NCBI GenBank assembly: GCA_025846845.1
Contig: JAOYTL010000013.1
Location: forward strand, 124,001 to 188,000
Length of the DNA: 64,000 nt
Reading direction: 5' to 3'
Source: Alloboseaceae bacterium BT-24-1
GTDB taxonomy: Bacteria; Pseudomonadota; Alphaproteobacteria; Rhizobiales; Beijerinckiaceae
In this document: positions 34,305-42,918 of the stretch, one piece after another
Position numbering within the stretch: position 1 is the first letter of the stretch
Layout: the number at the start of each line of letters is the position of its first letter
Notes under the pieces: generated by a model
What the model saw: only the letters and a program-made list of their open reading frames with translations
Told to the model about the DNA's origin: nothing
Database searches by the model: none
Position numbers and translations under genes: made by a program

Positions 34305-35162
34305 GTGAACCGATATCCGATGTTCAGTCCGCAATTGCTGATCAGCTTCGTCGCCGTCTGCGAGACGCTGAGTTTCACCCGCGCGGCCGACCGGGTATCG
34401 CTGTCGCAATCCACGGTCAGCCTGCAGGTCAAGCGGCTCGAGGACTTGCTGGGCCAGGCGCTGCTGGAGCGCTCCTCGCATCAGGTCGAACTCACCGAAG
34501 AGGGAGAGCGGCTGCTGAGCTATGCGCGGCGGATCATCGCCCTCAACGAGGAAGCGCATGATGCGTTGACCGGCGCCTGGCGGGATGGAGTGCTCCGTCT
34601 CGGCATGCCGGAGGATTTTGCGGTGCCGACCGTCGAGTTGCTGGCGGCCTTCAGCCGGCAGCAGCCGCATCTGCGGCTCGACGTCACCAGCGGGTTGAGC
34701 GCCGATCTGCACGCTGCCTATCAGCGCGAGGAGCTGGACTTGATCCTGGTGAAGCAGCGGCGCGGGCAGCCGCCACGCGCCGCCCGCCGCGAGCCACTGC
34801 TATGGCTCGACAGCCTGGCGCATCCTGCGATCGAGCGCACACCTGTTTCGCTGGCGCTGTTCCCGCTCGGTGGGCTTTATCGCGAAGAGCTGTGCGGAGC
34901 CCTCGACGCGCTCGGCACCGGCTGGCGCGTCGGCTATTGCAGCGGCAACCTTGCCGCGCTCGCCGCAGCGTCGGCCGCGGGGCTCGGGATGACCTTGCTG
35001 CCCGCCAGCTGCCGGCTGCCCGGGCACAGGACGCTCGGCCCAGCCGAGGGGCTGGCCGAGATCACCGATTTCGAGCTGGCGCTCTACTACCGTAACGATG
35101 CACCGGCCTTGACCGCCGCATTGGCCGAGCAGCTCGCCGCCTTCTGCCGGCTGGACGCGTGA
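34305..35162 (+). CDS. LysR-family transcriptional regulator
   Basis: 285 aa, GTG start. HTH: 'LLISFVAVCETLSFTRAADRVSLSQSTVSLQVKRLEDLLG'. The effector domain starts near residue 93. It is followed on the same strand, 109 bp later, by an exported amidohydrolase, an arrangement that suggests it regulates that gene. Effector unknown. Confidence 0.93.
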   Translation: MNRYPMFSPQLLISFVAVCETLSFTRAADRVSLSQSTVSLQVKRLEDLLGQALLERSSHQVELTEEGERLLSYARRIIALNEEAHDALTGAWRDGVLRLGMPEDFAVPTVELLAAFSRQQPHLRLDVTSGLSADLHAAYQREELDLILVKQRRGQPPRAARREPLLWLDSLAHPAIERTPVSLALFPLGGLYREELCGALDALGTGWRVGYCSGNLAALAAASAAGLGMTLLPASCRLPGHRTLGPAEGLAEITDFELALYYRNDAPALTAALAEQLAAFCRLDA

Positions 35163-35270
35163 CAGCCGGCAGCATTGGCGTTCTCAATCGCCAGCATTGC
35201 CAAGTATCACTGCCAAAATGCCGCCTTCGCCCGTATTTCAGGGGCAACAATCACAGGGAGGTGGCAAAGC

Positions 35271-36668
35271 ATGGAACCGGCACAGCATCAGAGCAGGCGT
35301 ACGTTTCTCGGCCGGACAGGTGGCGTCGCCACCGCCTGCGCCATGGTGGGCATGACGGGCAGCGGCGCTGCCAAGGCCGCGCCCGCCTCCGGAAAACCTG
35401 CCACGTCCGAAGCGGGGACAAGCACCCTGACCGACCAGCACTATCTGCTGACCAATGTCCGGCTCGAGGACGGCTTCGTCTATGACGGCGGGATCGTGAC
35501 GGCCACCCGCACGGCCCAGCATACGCTCGAGATCAAGGCCGGCAGGATCGTGGCGCTTCATGCCGCAGGTGCCGCCTTGCCTGCCGGCGTGCCCAGCTAC
35601 CAGGCCAATGGCCAGCTCGCTCTGCCGGCGATGCGCGACATGCACATCCACCTCGACAAGACCTTCTATGGCGGCCCGTGGCAAGCGCCGCTGCCGCGGC
35701 AGGGCAAGACGATCCTCGACATGATCGCCCGCGAGGAGAAGCTGATTCCGCAATTGCTGCCGACCTCGCAGCAGCGTGCCGAGGCGCTGATCGCCTTGCT
35801 CCACTCCAAGGGCACGACGGCCGCTCGCAGCCACTGCAACATCGACCCCGTCAGCGGGCTGAAGAGCCTCGAACACCTGAAGCGCGCGCTGGAGAACCAT
35901 CGCGACGATTTCACCTGCGAGATCGTGGCCTTCCCGCAGCACGGCCTGCTCCACTCGAAGGTCGACGGGCTGATGCGCGAGGCGATGAGCATGGGCGTCG
36001 CCTATGTCGGCGGGCTCGATCCGACCAATGTCGACGGCGCCATGGAGAAGTCGCTCGACGCGATGTTCCAGATCGCGCTCGACACCGGCAAGGGCGTCGA
36101 CATCCACCTCCACGAGACGAGCCCGGCTGGTGCCGCGGCCATCCAGTACATGATCGCGACCGTCGAGAAGAATCCGGCCCTGCGCGGCAAGGTCACGATC
36201 AGCCATGGCTTCGCCCTCGCGACGCTCGCGCCGGGCGCGCTCGAGGAAACCGCCGTGCGCATGGCGGCGCAGGGGATGACGATCGCCTCGACGGTGCCGC
36301 TCGGTGCATCGACGATGCCCCTGCCGCAACTGAGCGCGAAGGGCGTGTTCGTGATGACCGGCACCGACAGCGTCTACGACCACTGGTCGCCCTTCGGCCG
36401 TGCCGACATGCTCGAAAAGGCCAATCTCTACGCTCAAATCTATCGCGGCAGCGACGAGTTCCGCCTGTCCCGGTCGCTGGCGATCGCGACCGGCGGCGTG
36501 CTTCCGCTCGACGACAACGGCAAGCGGGCATGGCCGAAGGCCGGAGACGCCGCCGACTTCACGCTGGTCCCGGCCAGCTGCTCCGCCGAGGCCGTGGCGA
36601 GACTGCCAGAGCGCAGCGCGACCTTCCATCGCGGGCGCATGGTCTTCGGCAGCGTCGGGATCGCCTGA
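35271..36668 (+). CDS. Tat-exported amidohydrolase, cytosine-deaminase-like
   Basis: 465 aa from the ATG at 35271 (GGGAGGTGG upstream). The twin-arginine signal 'SRRTFLGRTGG' indicates export of a folded metalloenzyme. The amidohydrolase barrel has the metal site 'MHIHLDK', a His in 'VDIHLHETS', 'TISHGFAL' and the Asp in 'TGTDSVYDHWSPFG', an arrangement matching the cytosine deaminase subgroup. It therefore hydrolyses a cyclic amidine/amide or N-heterocycle in the periplasm. Cytosine itself is not implied. It is probably controlled by the preceding LysR. Confidence 0.88.
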   Translation: MEPAQHQSRRTFLGRTGGVATACAMVGMTGSGAAKAAPASGKPATSEAGTSTLTDQHYLLTNVRLEDGFVYDGGIVTATRTAQHTLEIKAGRIVALHAAGAALPAGVPSYQANGQLALPAMRDMHIHLDKTFYGGPWQAPLPRQGKTILDMIAREEKLIPQLLPTSQQRAEALIALLHSKGTTAARSHCNIDPVSGLKSLEHLKRALENHRDDFTCEIVAFPQHGLLHSKVDGLMREAMSMGVAYVGGLDPTNVDGAMEKSLDAMFQIALDTGKGVDIHLHETSPAGAAAIQYMIATVEKNPALRGKVTISHGFALATLAPGALEETAVRMAAQGMTIASTVPLGASTMPLPQLSAKGVFVMTGTDSVYDHWSPFGRADMLEKANLYAQIYRGSDEFRLSRSLAIATGGVLPLDDNGKRAWPKAGDAADFTLVPASCSAEAVARLPERSATFHRGRMVFGSVGIA

Positions 36669-36962
36669 CGGTCGGGCGAACCGCAGGAGCGCATCACCGC
36701 GGGACGATGGCCATGCCGCCAGCGGCCGGGGACTGCCTGAGGGCGATCAATGGACCGCAAACGCTATGGCCATATGGACGGTTTTTGTGGCTATGCGCCG
36801 CGATCAAGCCTAAGCGCTTGATGTTGATGGCGCTCCCATGGGAAGCGTCCGTCTCAGGCAAAATCAACGAATTAGACTTAGGTTTGGGGCTTCACCCCCC
36901 TATTGAAAAGCAAAGGCTTTTGACTGCGCGCCCCAAACTCGCTGGGGCTTGAGCGTGCGGTC
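36669..36962. other. Gene-free junction: host flank, attL and left end of the integrated element
   Basis: 294 bp with no convincing gene. Host DNA extends to the attL core at 36826-36842, after which the element begins. The element-side 120 bp is AT-richer and has a small AAAAGC-N4-GCTTTT stem near 36906-36920, shortly before the RepA-like start. Confidence 0.6.
36826..36842. repeat. attL: 17-bp direct repeat of the tRNA-Glu 3' end
   Basis: GATGGCGCTCCCATGGG is identical to 48196-48212, which covers the 3' terminus (including the CCA) of the tRNA-Glu gene. Flanking bases differ immediately outside. This is the left crossover copy made by integration. Confidence 0.92.
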
Positions 36963-38267
36963 ATGGATGATCCACATGCCCAAATCGCCGAGCTGGTCGA
37001 GGGCGCTTTGGCCGCAGCTGCCGAGCAGGACCCACTCCGCGCCGATAGCCTGCGCGCGATCATGCGCCGTCGGATCGAAGGTCCGGCAGATTTTCCACCC
37101 GCCGATCGAGATGTGGAAGAGCCACGGCGAAAGCCGATCACCGCGTCTCCATTCGTCTGGCAACGCCCGAGCTCGATCCCGCCGCGCGAGTTCCTCTACG
37201 GCCGGCACTACGTACGGAAATACCTCTCCGCGACCATCGCGCCGGGTGGCGTAGGAAAGTCGGCGCTTGGACTTACGGAAGCGCTGGCCATGGTGAGCGG
37301 AAAGCCTCTGCTCGGTATCGAGCCGCCGAAACCTCTGAGCGTCTGGTATTGGAACGGCGAAGATCCTCGCGACGAGATCGAGCGCCGCATCGCTGCGGCC
37401 TGCATACACTACCTCATCGACCCCGCATGTCTTGACGGCCGGCTCTTCATCGACACTGGCCGCCAGACCGAGATCAGTATCGCTCGCGCAAGCCCTCGCG
37501 GAATCATTCTGCGCGATGACGTCCAGCGGGACCTGGTCGAGACTATCCGTGAAAACGGCATTGATGTGGTCATCATCGACCCGTTCGTGTCGAGCCATGA
37601 GGTTTCCGAGAACGACAACGGTCAAATAGCTGCGGTTTGCAAACGATGGGCGCAGATCGCGGACGAGACGGGCTGCGCCGTCGAGTTCGTCCATCACGCC
37701 CGCAAGCTCGCCGTCGGCGGCAACGGCGAAGTAACGGCGGACGACGCTCGCGGAGCAAGCGCCTTGCTGGCTGCGGTGCGGTCAGCGCGGACCCTCAACC
37801 AGATGTCGAAGGACGACGCAGAGAAGGCGAAGGTTGATCAGGCTCGCGCCCACGTCCGCATAGACGATGTGAAGGCGAACCTCGCGCCGCCGGCGGAAGG
37901 CGCGCGCTGGTTGAAGCTCATCTCCATCCACCTCGGGAATGCCACAACGGATATCCCCGGTGACGATGTTGGCGTCGTCACCGGATGGAAGTGGCCCGAT
38001 CCCAATGAGGACGTAACGGTCGAGGACGTTCGCGCGGCCCTCAGACGTATCTCCCAGGGCGAATGGCGCCACGACCAGCAGGCGAAAAACTGGGTCGGGC
38101 AGGCCATGGCAGAGGCCCTGGGTTTGGACATTGAGGAGGCTTCCGTCCGCAGCGCGATGAAGCTGCTCGTCAAGAAATGGGTGGGCGAAGGCTGGCTGAA
38201 GATCATCAGACGCCAGGACGGAAAACGCATGACGAGGGAGTTTGTCGTACCGGGAGAAGGCCCATGA
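36963..38267 (+). CDS. RepA-like AAA ATPase (hexameric helicase/primase-associated)
   Basis: 434 aa. The central RecA/DnaB-like ATPase has Walker A 'APGGVGKSALGL' (about residues 93-104), Walker B 'VVIIDPF' (about 202-208), and a conserved 'VEFVHHARK' with sensor-type His. This is the RepA (RSF1010-type)/AAA_25 pattern frequent in phages and satellites. The C-terminal ~100 residues resemble a winged helix ('MKLLVKKWVGEGWLKIIRR'). Probable replication helicase of the element. A cluster of hairpins begins 12 bp after its stop and may be the origin. The ribosome-binding site is weak. Confidence 0.87.
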   Translation: MDDPHAQIAELVEGALAAAAEQDPLRADSLRAIMRRRIEGPADFPPADRDVEEPRRKPITASPFVWQRPSSIPPREFLYGRHYVRKYLSATIAPGGVGKSALGLTEALAMVSGKPLLGIEPPKPLSVWYWNGEDPRDEIERRIAAACIHYLIDPACLDGRLFIDTGRQTEISIARASPRGIILRDDVQRDLVETIRENGIDVVIIDPFVSSHEVSENDNGQIAAVCKRWAQIADETGCAVEFVHHARKLAVGGNGEVTADDARGASALLAAVRSARTLNQMSKDDAEKAKVDQARAHVRIDDVKANLAPPAEGARWLKLISIHLGNATTDIPGDDVGVVTGWKWPDPNEDVTVEDVRAALRRISQGEWRHDQQAKNWVGQAMAEALGLDIEEASVRSAMKLLVKKWVGEGWLKIIRRQDGKRMTREFVVPGEGP

Positions 38268-38279
38268 CGAAGTCGATTT

Positions 38280-38385
38280 GCCACACCTTTCAAGGTGTGG
38301 CGCGGCATGGTGTGGCGGCGGGGCAAACCGAGCTTGCCCCACCTCCCTATAGGCCCCCCTTTAGGGGGGCCGTAAGGGTGGGGCA
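38280..38385. repeat. Cluster of perfect hairpins, candidate replication origin
   Basis: Four nested or adjacent inverted repeats within 106 bp: GCCACACCTT/AAGGTGTGGC (38280-38301, 2-nt loop); GGGGCAA/TTGCCCC (38320-38340); and TGCCCCACC/GGTGGGGCA (38335-38385) enclosing GGCCCCCC-TTTA-GGGGGGCC (38352-38371). No T-run follows, so it is not a standard terminator. The site directly after a RepA-like gene fits an origin or a strong RNA structure. Confidence 0.55.
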
Positions 38386-38446
38386 GGAGCGGTCGAAGAG
38401 TGAGGCAGCCGAGGTGGGGCAACAGACTCGCCGGGGCCGGCCGCGC

Positions 38447-38976
38447 GGGTCCTTCCCCGGCCCCCTCCCCCCTGCGGCTCTAAGAGAGCGCGGGTTTTTG
38501 CTAGTGGCCCGGTCGAAATCGGGTGCAACGATTTCGATGCAACGCAACGTTGCCCGCAACGATCTTTCCGGCCAAGGTGCCAACTATGAACGAGGCCGCC
38601 CAACATGCTCGCGCAATGGCTGCGATCGCGTCCGGCGAGATGGAAACCTTGTCGGCGGACGAGGTCAGATCAGCGCTGGCCGAGCCGACCTTAATCGCGT
38701 TCTGGCGAAAGAAGCGGAGCCTGTCGATCTCAGCGCTTGCCTCAGCTCTCAGCCTACCGGCGGAACATCTGGCGGAGATCGAGAGCGGCATTCGGCCAAT
38801 CGACCCGGAGCTACTGCGCTCCCTGGCCCTCAACCTCTCGGTCCAGCCCGACCACCTGACCTAGCGTGCATCGGTGCGTGCACGCGTCTGATGCGTGTAC
38901 CGGTTTTCGGTCCGGCCACTAGCACGAACTCGGGCTCTCTTAGAGCCGCAGGGGAGCAGGGGCCTGGGAAGGACCC
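38447..38976. repeat. ~75-bp inverted repeats flanking a small HTH gene
   Basis: The left arm at 38447-38520 and the right arm at 38903-38976 are reverse complements with few mismatches. The cores are perfect: GCGGCTCTAAGAGAGC (38474-38489) against 38934-38949, and CTAGTGGCC (38501-38509) against 38914-38922. They enclose the 92-aa HTH gene at 38586. This could be a tiny non-autonomous mobile unit, an invertible segment or paired regulatory structures. Confidence 0.7.
38586..38864 (+). CDS. Small XRE-type helix-turn-helix protein
   Basis: 92 aa from the ATG at 38586. The C-terminal 60 residues read as a Cro/CI-type HTH: 'LIAFWRKKRSLSISALASALSLPAEHLAEIESGIRPI', followed by 'LLRSLALNLSVQPDHL'. 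It lies between long inverted repeats inside the element. Possible second regulator of replication or late genes, or cargo of a small nested unit. Confidence 0.7.
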   Translation: MNEAAQHARAMAAIASGEMETLSADEVRSALAEPTLIAFWRKKRSLSISALASALSLPAEHLAEIESGIRPIDPELLRSLALNLSVQPDHLT

Positions 38977-39068
38977 ATCCCCGCCTTCTATCGCCCACTC
39001 CAGAGCCACCCGCGCGCCTGCCGCACCGCGGCTCGCGACCCTTTTCCCGAACGTCCGGAGCCCGCGCC

Positions 39069-41462
39069 ATGGTTAAAGTCATCGAAGCTCAAGCCCTCAT
39101 CACCGCAAAGGACGGAACAGGTCAGGCCTTCGCCTCGGTCGCGTCAAAGTTCGAAACACTCAGCAAGGCGGGTGAAGTCGTCGCGCGATCTGCGGCGAGG
39201 CGCGTCGCAGAAGTGGGTCGCACGATTGCCGGAGTGACGCAGGCAATGACGGCCCGGATCGAAGATCTCGGCCGCAAGGGACGCACGATCGACAATCTCA
39301 CCAGGTCGATGGGGCGCCTGGCTGAAAGCCGCACGGCGTTCCGGGAAGCCGAGACCCATGTCCGCTCGCTGGCGCGCGAGATGGCAGCCTCAGCCGAGCC
39401 CAGCCGGCAGCTCGCGCGAAATTACGAGCAGGCGCAGCGACAAGTGCGGGCAGCATCGGCCGCCTTCGACGAGAGCCGCAACGCGGCCGTGGCCGCCAAG
39501 CGCGCTATGGTGGATCTCGGTCTTCCCTTGACCGGCCTCGGCCGCCAGCAGGCCGAGATCCGGGAACGCATCCTTGGCACTACAAAGGCCATACAGCAGC
39601 AAGGCCGCGCCGCCCCTCATCTGCGCTCATCGTTCGCCGCGGCTGCGACCGCCGAGCGCGCGCCTGTCACTCCGCGCCCCGGCGTCGCGCAACCAGGCTC
39701 CGGCCTTCCGGAGGCCGCAGCCTCGATCGGCATCCTTGGGACCGCCCGCGACACGGTCGTCTCCGGCATGAACGTCGATACCGAGCGGTCGCAAGCTCGC
39801 CAGGCAGGCTGGACCGACAAGGAGGTCGAGACGCTGGAACACCGCGCCAATCGCTTTGCGGCGCAGTATGGCCTCGCGCCGGCCACGGCCATGAACATCA
39901 TCCGCGAGGCGCGCCCGACCTTCGGTGGTGATCTGCAACAGACGCTGACGAGCGTCCCCGATTTCTTCGCGGTGCTGACGGCGATGCGGCAGAAGGCGCC
40001 GCAGTCCTCCGAAGCCGATCACGGACGGCAACTCGGTATGATGATCAAGGCCGGCGAGATTCTCGGCTATTCCAGCGAGCCGGCGAAGCTCAAGGAGTAC
40101 GCCGACTTCATGACAAAGATGACCCAGGTTCACGGCTCGGCATTGCGCGGCGAGGAAATCTTGAACTTCGCGAAGAGCGGTAAGTCGGCGGGCTCGGCCG
40201 CGAGCTTCGAATTTCTCTCATCGGTTCTGCCAACGATGCTTCCGGAACTCGGCGGCGACCGGCTAGGCACGGCGCTAATGACCCTCCGTCAGGCGCTCGT
40301 CGGCGGCAAGATGAAGAAGCGCGCAGCCGAGGCAATGGAAGAGTACGGGCTCGTCGACCCCTCCGGAGTCATCGCGACGGCCGATGATGACGTGAAGGGC
40401 GTGCGGCCAGAGGCCGTCAAGGGCTCCAAGATAGCTGAGCGGGACCCGCTGGAATGGGTGCGTTCAGTGTTGCTGCCTGCCATGGATGAGAAGGGCGTGA
40501 AACCGGCGGATCGCGCGGCGGTGCTCTCGACAATGTTCAGCGATCGCAACGCCGAATACATCATCAACTTGATGATGGAACAGATGCAGCGCCTTCAGAA
40601 GGACCGCGCTACCGTCGAGAAGGCAAAGGGCCTGCCTGGCGTCGATCAGGCGCTGAAAGACGATCCTTACCTTGCTGTAGCGCGCGTTAAGGGCAGCCTG
40701 CAGAATGTTGGCGCTGCCCTAAGCGATCCTGTCATGGAGCCGCTGAAAACGGCGGCCGATGGCGCCGCCAACAGCCTCAATAGCCTCGCCGATACCGCTC
40801 GCGACCATCGCACCGCGACCGGTGTCGGCGTGGCAGGCGGGGCAATCGCAGGTGGCGCACTCGCGGGCCATCTGACGCAAGGGGGCGGGGCGCTGCTGCG
40901 TTTTGGCGGCATGGCCGCAGGGACAGCCGCCGGTGCCGTTGCCGGCGGCTTGGCGCTGCCCCTGCTTACCCATGGCTTCTACGACCTGGTTTCGGGCGGC
41001 TATCAGCCGGTCAAGGGCGACCGCGACGAGGTGGCGCCGGGAGAGGCGCATAATTTCAGCCAGAAGCGCCGCCGCTTCTATCATGAGGCGTTGCAGGGCG
41101 AGACTGATGCCGTCCGCCGCCGATTCGCGCCGACACTTGACGAGGCCGGAATCATCCCGCTCGGTGCCCCGGCAGAAGGCCGCGTCATGACGATGCCGAG
41201 AGCGACGGCCCTCTCATCAGTTGGCCCGGGCAGCCTCGAGGCCGTGGTGAAGCCTGATCAGATCACCGCAAAGCTCGAGGGTCAGGCGCAGCTCGGCGTC
41301 GAAGTGACTGTCGCGCCGTCGGCGGACTTCGTCGCGAGCGTCGTCAAGAAAGTACTGTCCCAAGTCGGGCATATCGGCATCGACGGCAGCGGACCGGGTT
41401 CGACCGGGCGATCCATGCCGGAGGCCGCCGCCCCCACAGGCAGCAGCATGGGGCCGCGCTGA
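39069..41462 (+). CDS. Phage tail tape-measure-like protein
   Basis: 797 aa from the ATG at 39069. The N-terminus 'IEAQALITAKDGTGQAFASV' is the opening seen in many tape-measure proteins. A helical, Ala/Arg/Glu-rich coiled-coil region (about 20-190) follows. A hydrophobic Gly/Ala stretch at about 585-640 ('GVAGGAIAGGALAGHL', 'GTAAGAVAGGLALPLLTHG') is typical of the membrane-active part of such proteins. No tail tube, assembly chaperone or baseplate gene accompanies it. If the element is a satellite, this protein could set or modify tail length on a helper's tails. Other coiled-coil virion proteins are possible. Confidence 0.72.
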   Translation: MVKVIEAQALITAKDGTGQAFASVASKFETLSKAGEVVARSAARRVAEVGRTIAGVTQAMTARIEDLGRKGRTIDNLTRSMGRLAESRTAFREAETHVRSLAREMAASAEPSRQLARNYEQAQRQVRAASAAFDESRNAAVAAKRAMVDLGLPLTGLGRQQAEIRERILGTTKAIQQQGRAAPHLRSSFAAAATAERAPVTPRPGVAQPGSGLPEAAASIGILGTARDTVVSGMNVDTERSQARQAGWTDKEVETLEHRANRFAAQYGLAPATAMNIIREARPTFGGDLQQTLTSVPDFFAVLTAMRQKAPQSSEADHGRQLGMMIKAGEILGYSSEPAKLKEYADFMTKMTQVHGSALRGEEILNFAKSGKSAGSAASFEFLSSVLPTMLPELGGDRLGTALMTLRQALVGGKMKKRAAEAMEEYGLVDPSGVIATADDDVKGVRPEAVKGSKIAERDPLEWVRSVLLPAMDEKGVKPADRAAVLSTMFSDRNAEYIINLMMEQMQRLQKDRATVEKAKGLPGVDQALKDDPYLAVARVKGSLQNVGAALSDPVMEPLKTAADGAANSLNSLADTARDHRTATGVGVAGGAIAGGALAGHLTQGGGALLRFGGMAAGTAAGAVAGGLALPLLTHGFYDLVSGGYQPVKGDRDEVAPGEAHNFSQKRRRFYHEALQGETDAVRRRFAPTLDEAGIIPLGAPAEGRVMTMPRATALSSVGPGSLEAVVKPDQITAKLEGQAQLGVEVTVAPSADFVASVVKKVLSQVGHIGIDGSGPGSTGRSMPEAAAPTGSSMGPR

Positions 41463-41499
41463 AACGCCGCCCAGGACCACCCCTGAAGGAGATACGATT

Positions 41500-41808
41500 A
41501 TGTCGACGACGGCACATGACGACGACTACATCATCCCGGCCGCCCGGCTCGATGCGGAGCAGTTGGAGCGGGAGATGCGCGAGTTGGGCGCGGAGATGGA
41601 GGAGCTTCAGCGCATCGCGTACGAATCTTCCTTCGCCGCCATGCAAGATTTCCTCTCGGGCTTTGGCGGCTGGTGCGAGGAGCGCGGGCTCGCCGCGTCG
41701 ACGATCACCCCGACTGGCGATGAGGAGGCAGACTTTCTCAACATGTTGCGTGCCATGCGCGGAATGGCGGATGATATCCTCAATGCCGCATCGGCCGGGA
41801 TGCAGTGA
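41500..41808 (+). CDS. Small acidic hypothetical protein of the element
   Basis: 102 aa, rich in Glu/Asp in the first half with a helical 'LEREMRELGAEMEELQRIAYES' stretch that could form a coiled coil. A ribosome-binding site (AAGGAG) precedes the ATG at 41500, 38 bp after the tape-measure gene. No family recognised. The position suggests a partner of the tape-measure-like protein. Confidence 0.6.
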   Translation: MSTTAHDDDYIIPAARLDAEQLEREMRELGAEMEELQRIAYESSFAAMQDFLSGFGGWCEERGLAASTITPTGDEEADFLNMLRAMRGMADDILNAASAGMQ

Positions 41809-42003
41809 CGCATCCTGAACGCCGGGGAGCGCGAACTACATGCTTGCCTGTGCGCTGCTCGTTGGAGTTAAATCGCGGGGCAAAAGAATTGAACACGCCG
41901 CACGCTGAATTATCGGATCATTCCTGCGTTTTCAGCGGGCTTTTCCGTCTATATTTCCTTGGTATTATCAGCTTGTCAGTGAATTTGACGGCCAATTATT
42001 GAA

Positions 42004-42894
42004 TTATTCGCCCGCAGCGTATTGACCGACCAAGCCCGTCAACACGATCACGGGCGGGGTGGGCGCATTAGCAATCGCATCAATTCTTTTCCAGGAATTC
42101 TCGACTTCATTGGAATCGATAAGGCCAATCTCGAAAGCATTTGAAATGATTTCATCCTTAATTTCATCTTTAAACCCTGAGAATTTTGCTAATGGATATT
42201 GTCCAAAATATAAAGTTTGAGTAACATGTAAATGAATATACATCTCAATAGGAACGCGCATGCCGTGCCCATTATCAGTATAAATTTCAACATGGTCGAA
42301 TGCAGCTAAATCTTTGTGCTCTCCCGGCTCGATTGGAAGCTTGCCTTCGTTCCACCGGTTAAAAGCCGCGTCGAAAGCGAAGCCGAGTTCTTTTCCTTCA
42401 GCATCATAACAAAGACATTCCGAATAGAAGGCTTGCGGAAACCTAAAAGGGAACGGCGCCGACATTCTTATCCCGAAGGCAATCATTGCGCTCCGGTGAT
42501 CGCAGACCGCAGGAACTTTGACACGCACCGTCCACTTATGAATGTCGGTATCGATGGGACTGTAAAGATCCATCTGAACCTTCTGCGCCAGCTTTTTCGC
42601 CGCAGCAGTAAAACCAGCCGGGCAAACCAAAACTCCACGCTGAGCACCAACGTCGTTTACGAGGCCCAGAAATTCCTCTACGCCTTTAACATCTACCGGG
42701 TGCTTATAGTCTTTGCAGTCGATAACAATTCGAATTTCGTATTGCCCGACTCTCTGGCTAACCAATACATCGATCTGGCGCATTACCTCTGAATTTCGGC
42801 CAGGCAGTCTTACATTGTGTTCTATCTTGGCATCCGGGGCGAGCTGCTGCTGTATCCTTGCGACGAGGATTTCCAACTCCTTGAAAGCAGCCAT
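42004..42894 (-). CDS. Mrr-like / PD-(D/E)XK restriction endonuclease domain protein
   Basis: 296 aa. The N-terminal ~120 residues have the Mrr_cat pattern: a helix, then 'RQIDVLVSQRVGQYEIRIVIDCKDYKHPVD', in which Asp and the D-x-K motif (IDCKDY) are the nuclease metal ligands. Then come 'VKGVEEFLGLVNDVGAQRGVLV' and 'GFTAAAKKLAQ'. The C-terminal ~170 residues are unassigned. Base composition is visibly more AT-rich than all neighbours, so it was probably acquired separately. It lies behind the repressor on the minus strand and may be expressed in the integrated state, as anti-phage cargo often is. Whether it cuts DNA or RNA and what it recognises is unknown. Confidence 0.75.
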   Translation of the reverse strand: MAAFKELEILVARIQQQLAPDAKIEHNVRLPGRNSEVMRQIDVLVSQRVGQYEIRIVIDCKDYKHPVDVKGVEEFLGLVNDVGAQRGVLVCPAGFTAAAKKLAQKVQMDLYSPIDTDIHKWTVRVKVPAVCDHRSAMIAFGIRMSAPFPFRFPQAFYSECLCYDAEGKELGFAFDAAFNRWNEGKLPIEPGEHKDLAAFDHVEIYTDNGHGMRVPIEMYIHLHVTQTLYFGQYPLAKFSGFKDEIKDEIISNAFEIGLIDSNEVENSWKRIDAIANAPTPPVIVLTGLVGQYAAGE

Positions 42895-42918
42895 GAAAAC
42901 ACCTTAGCCTTCTAGTAA

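Noticed and set aside
38352..38371. GGCCCCCC-TTTA-GGGGGGCC as a simple rho-independent terminator of the RepA-like gene
   Set aside because: No T-run on either strand, and it is part of a larger nested set of hairpins.
38177..39076. 299-aa plus-strand open frame across the hairpin cluster and inverted repeats
   Set aside because: It starts inside the RepA-like gene in another frame and runs through structured repeats; composition is not protein-like.
41809..42003. Possible small gene in the AT-rich gap before the Mrr-like gene
   Set aside because: A 65-codon frame exists at 41805-42002, but it overlaps the preceding stop, has no ribosome-binding site and no protein-like pattern.
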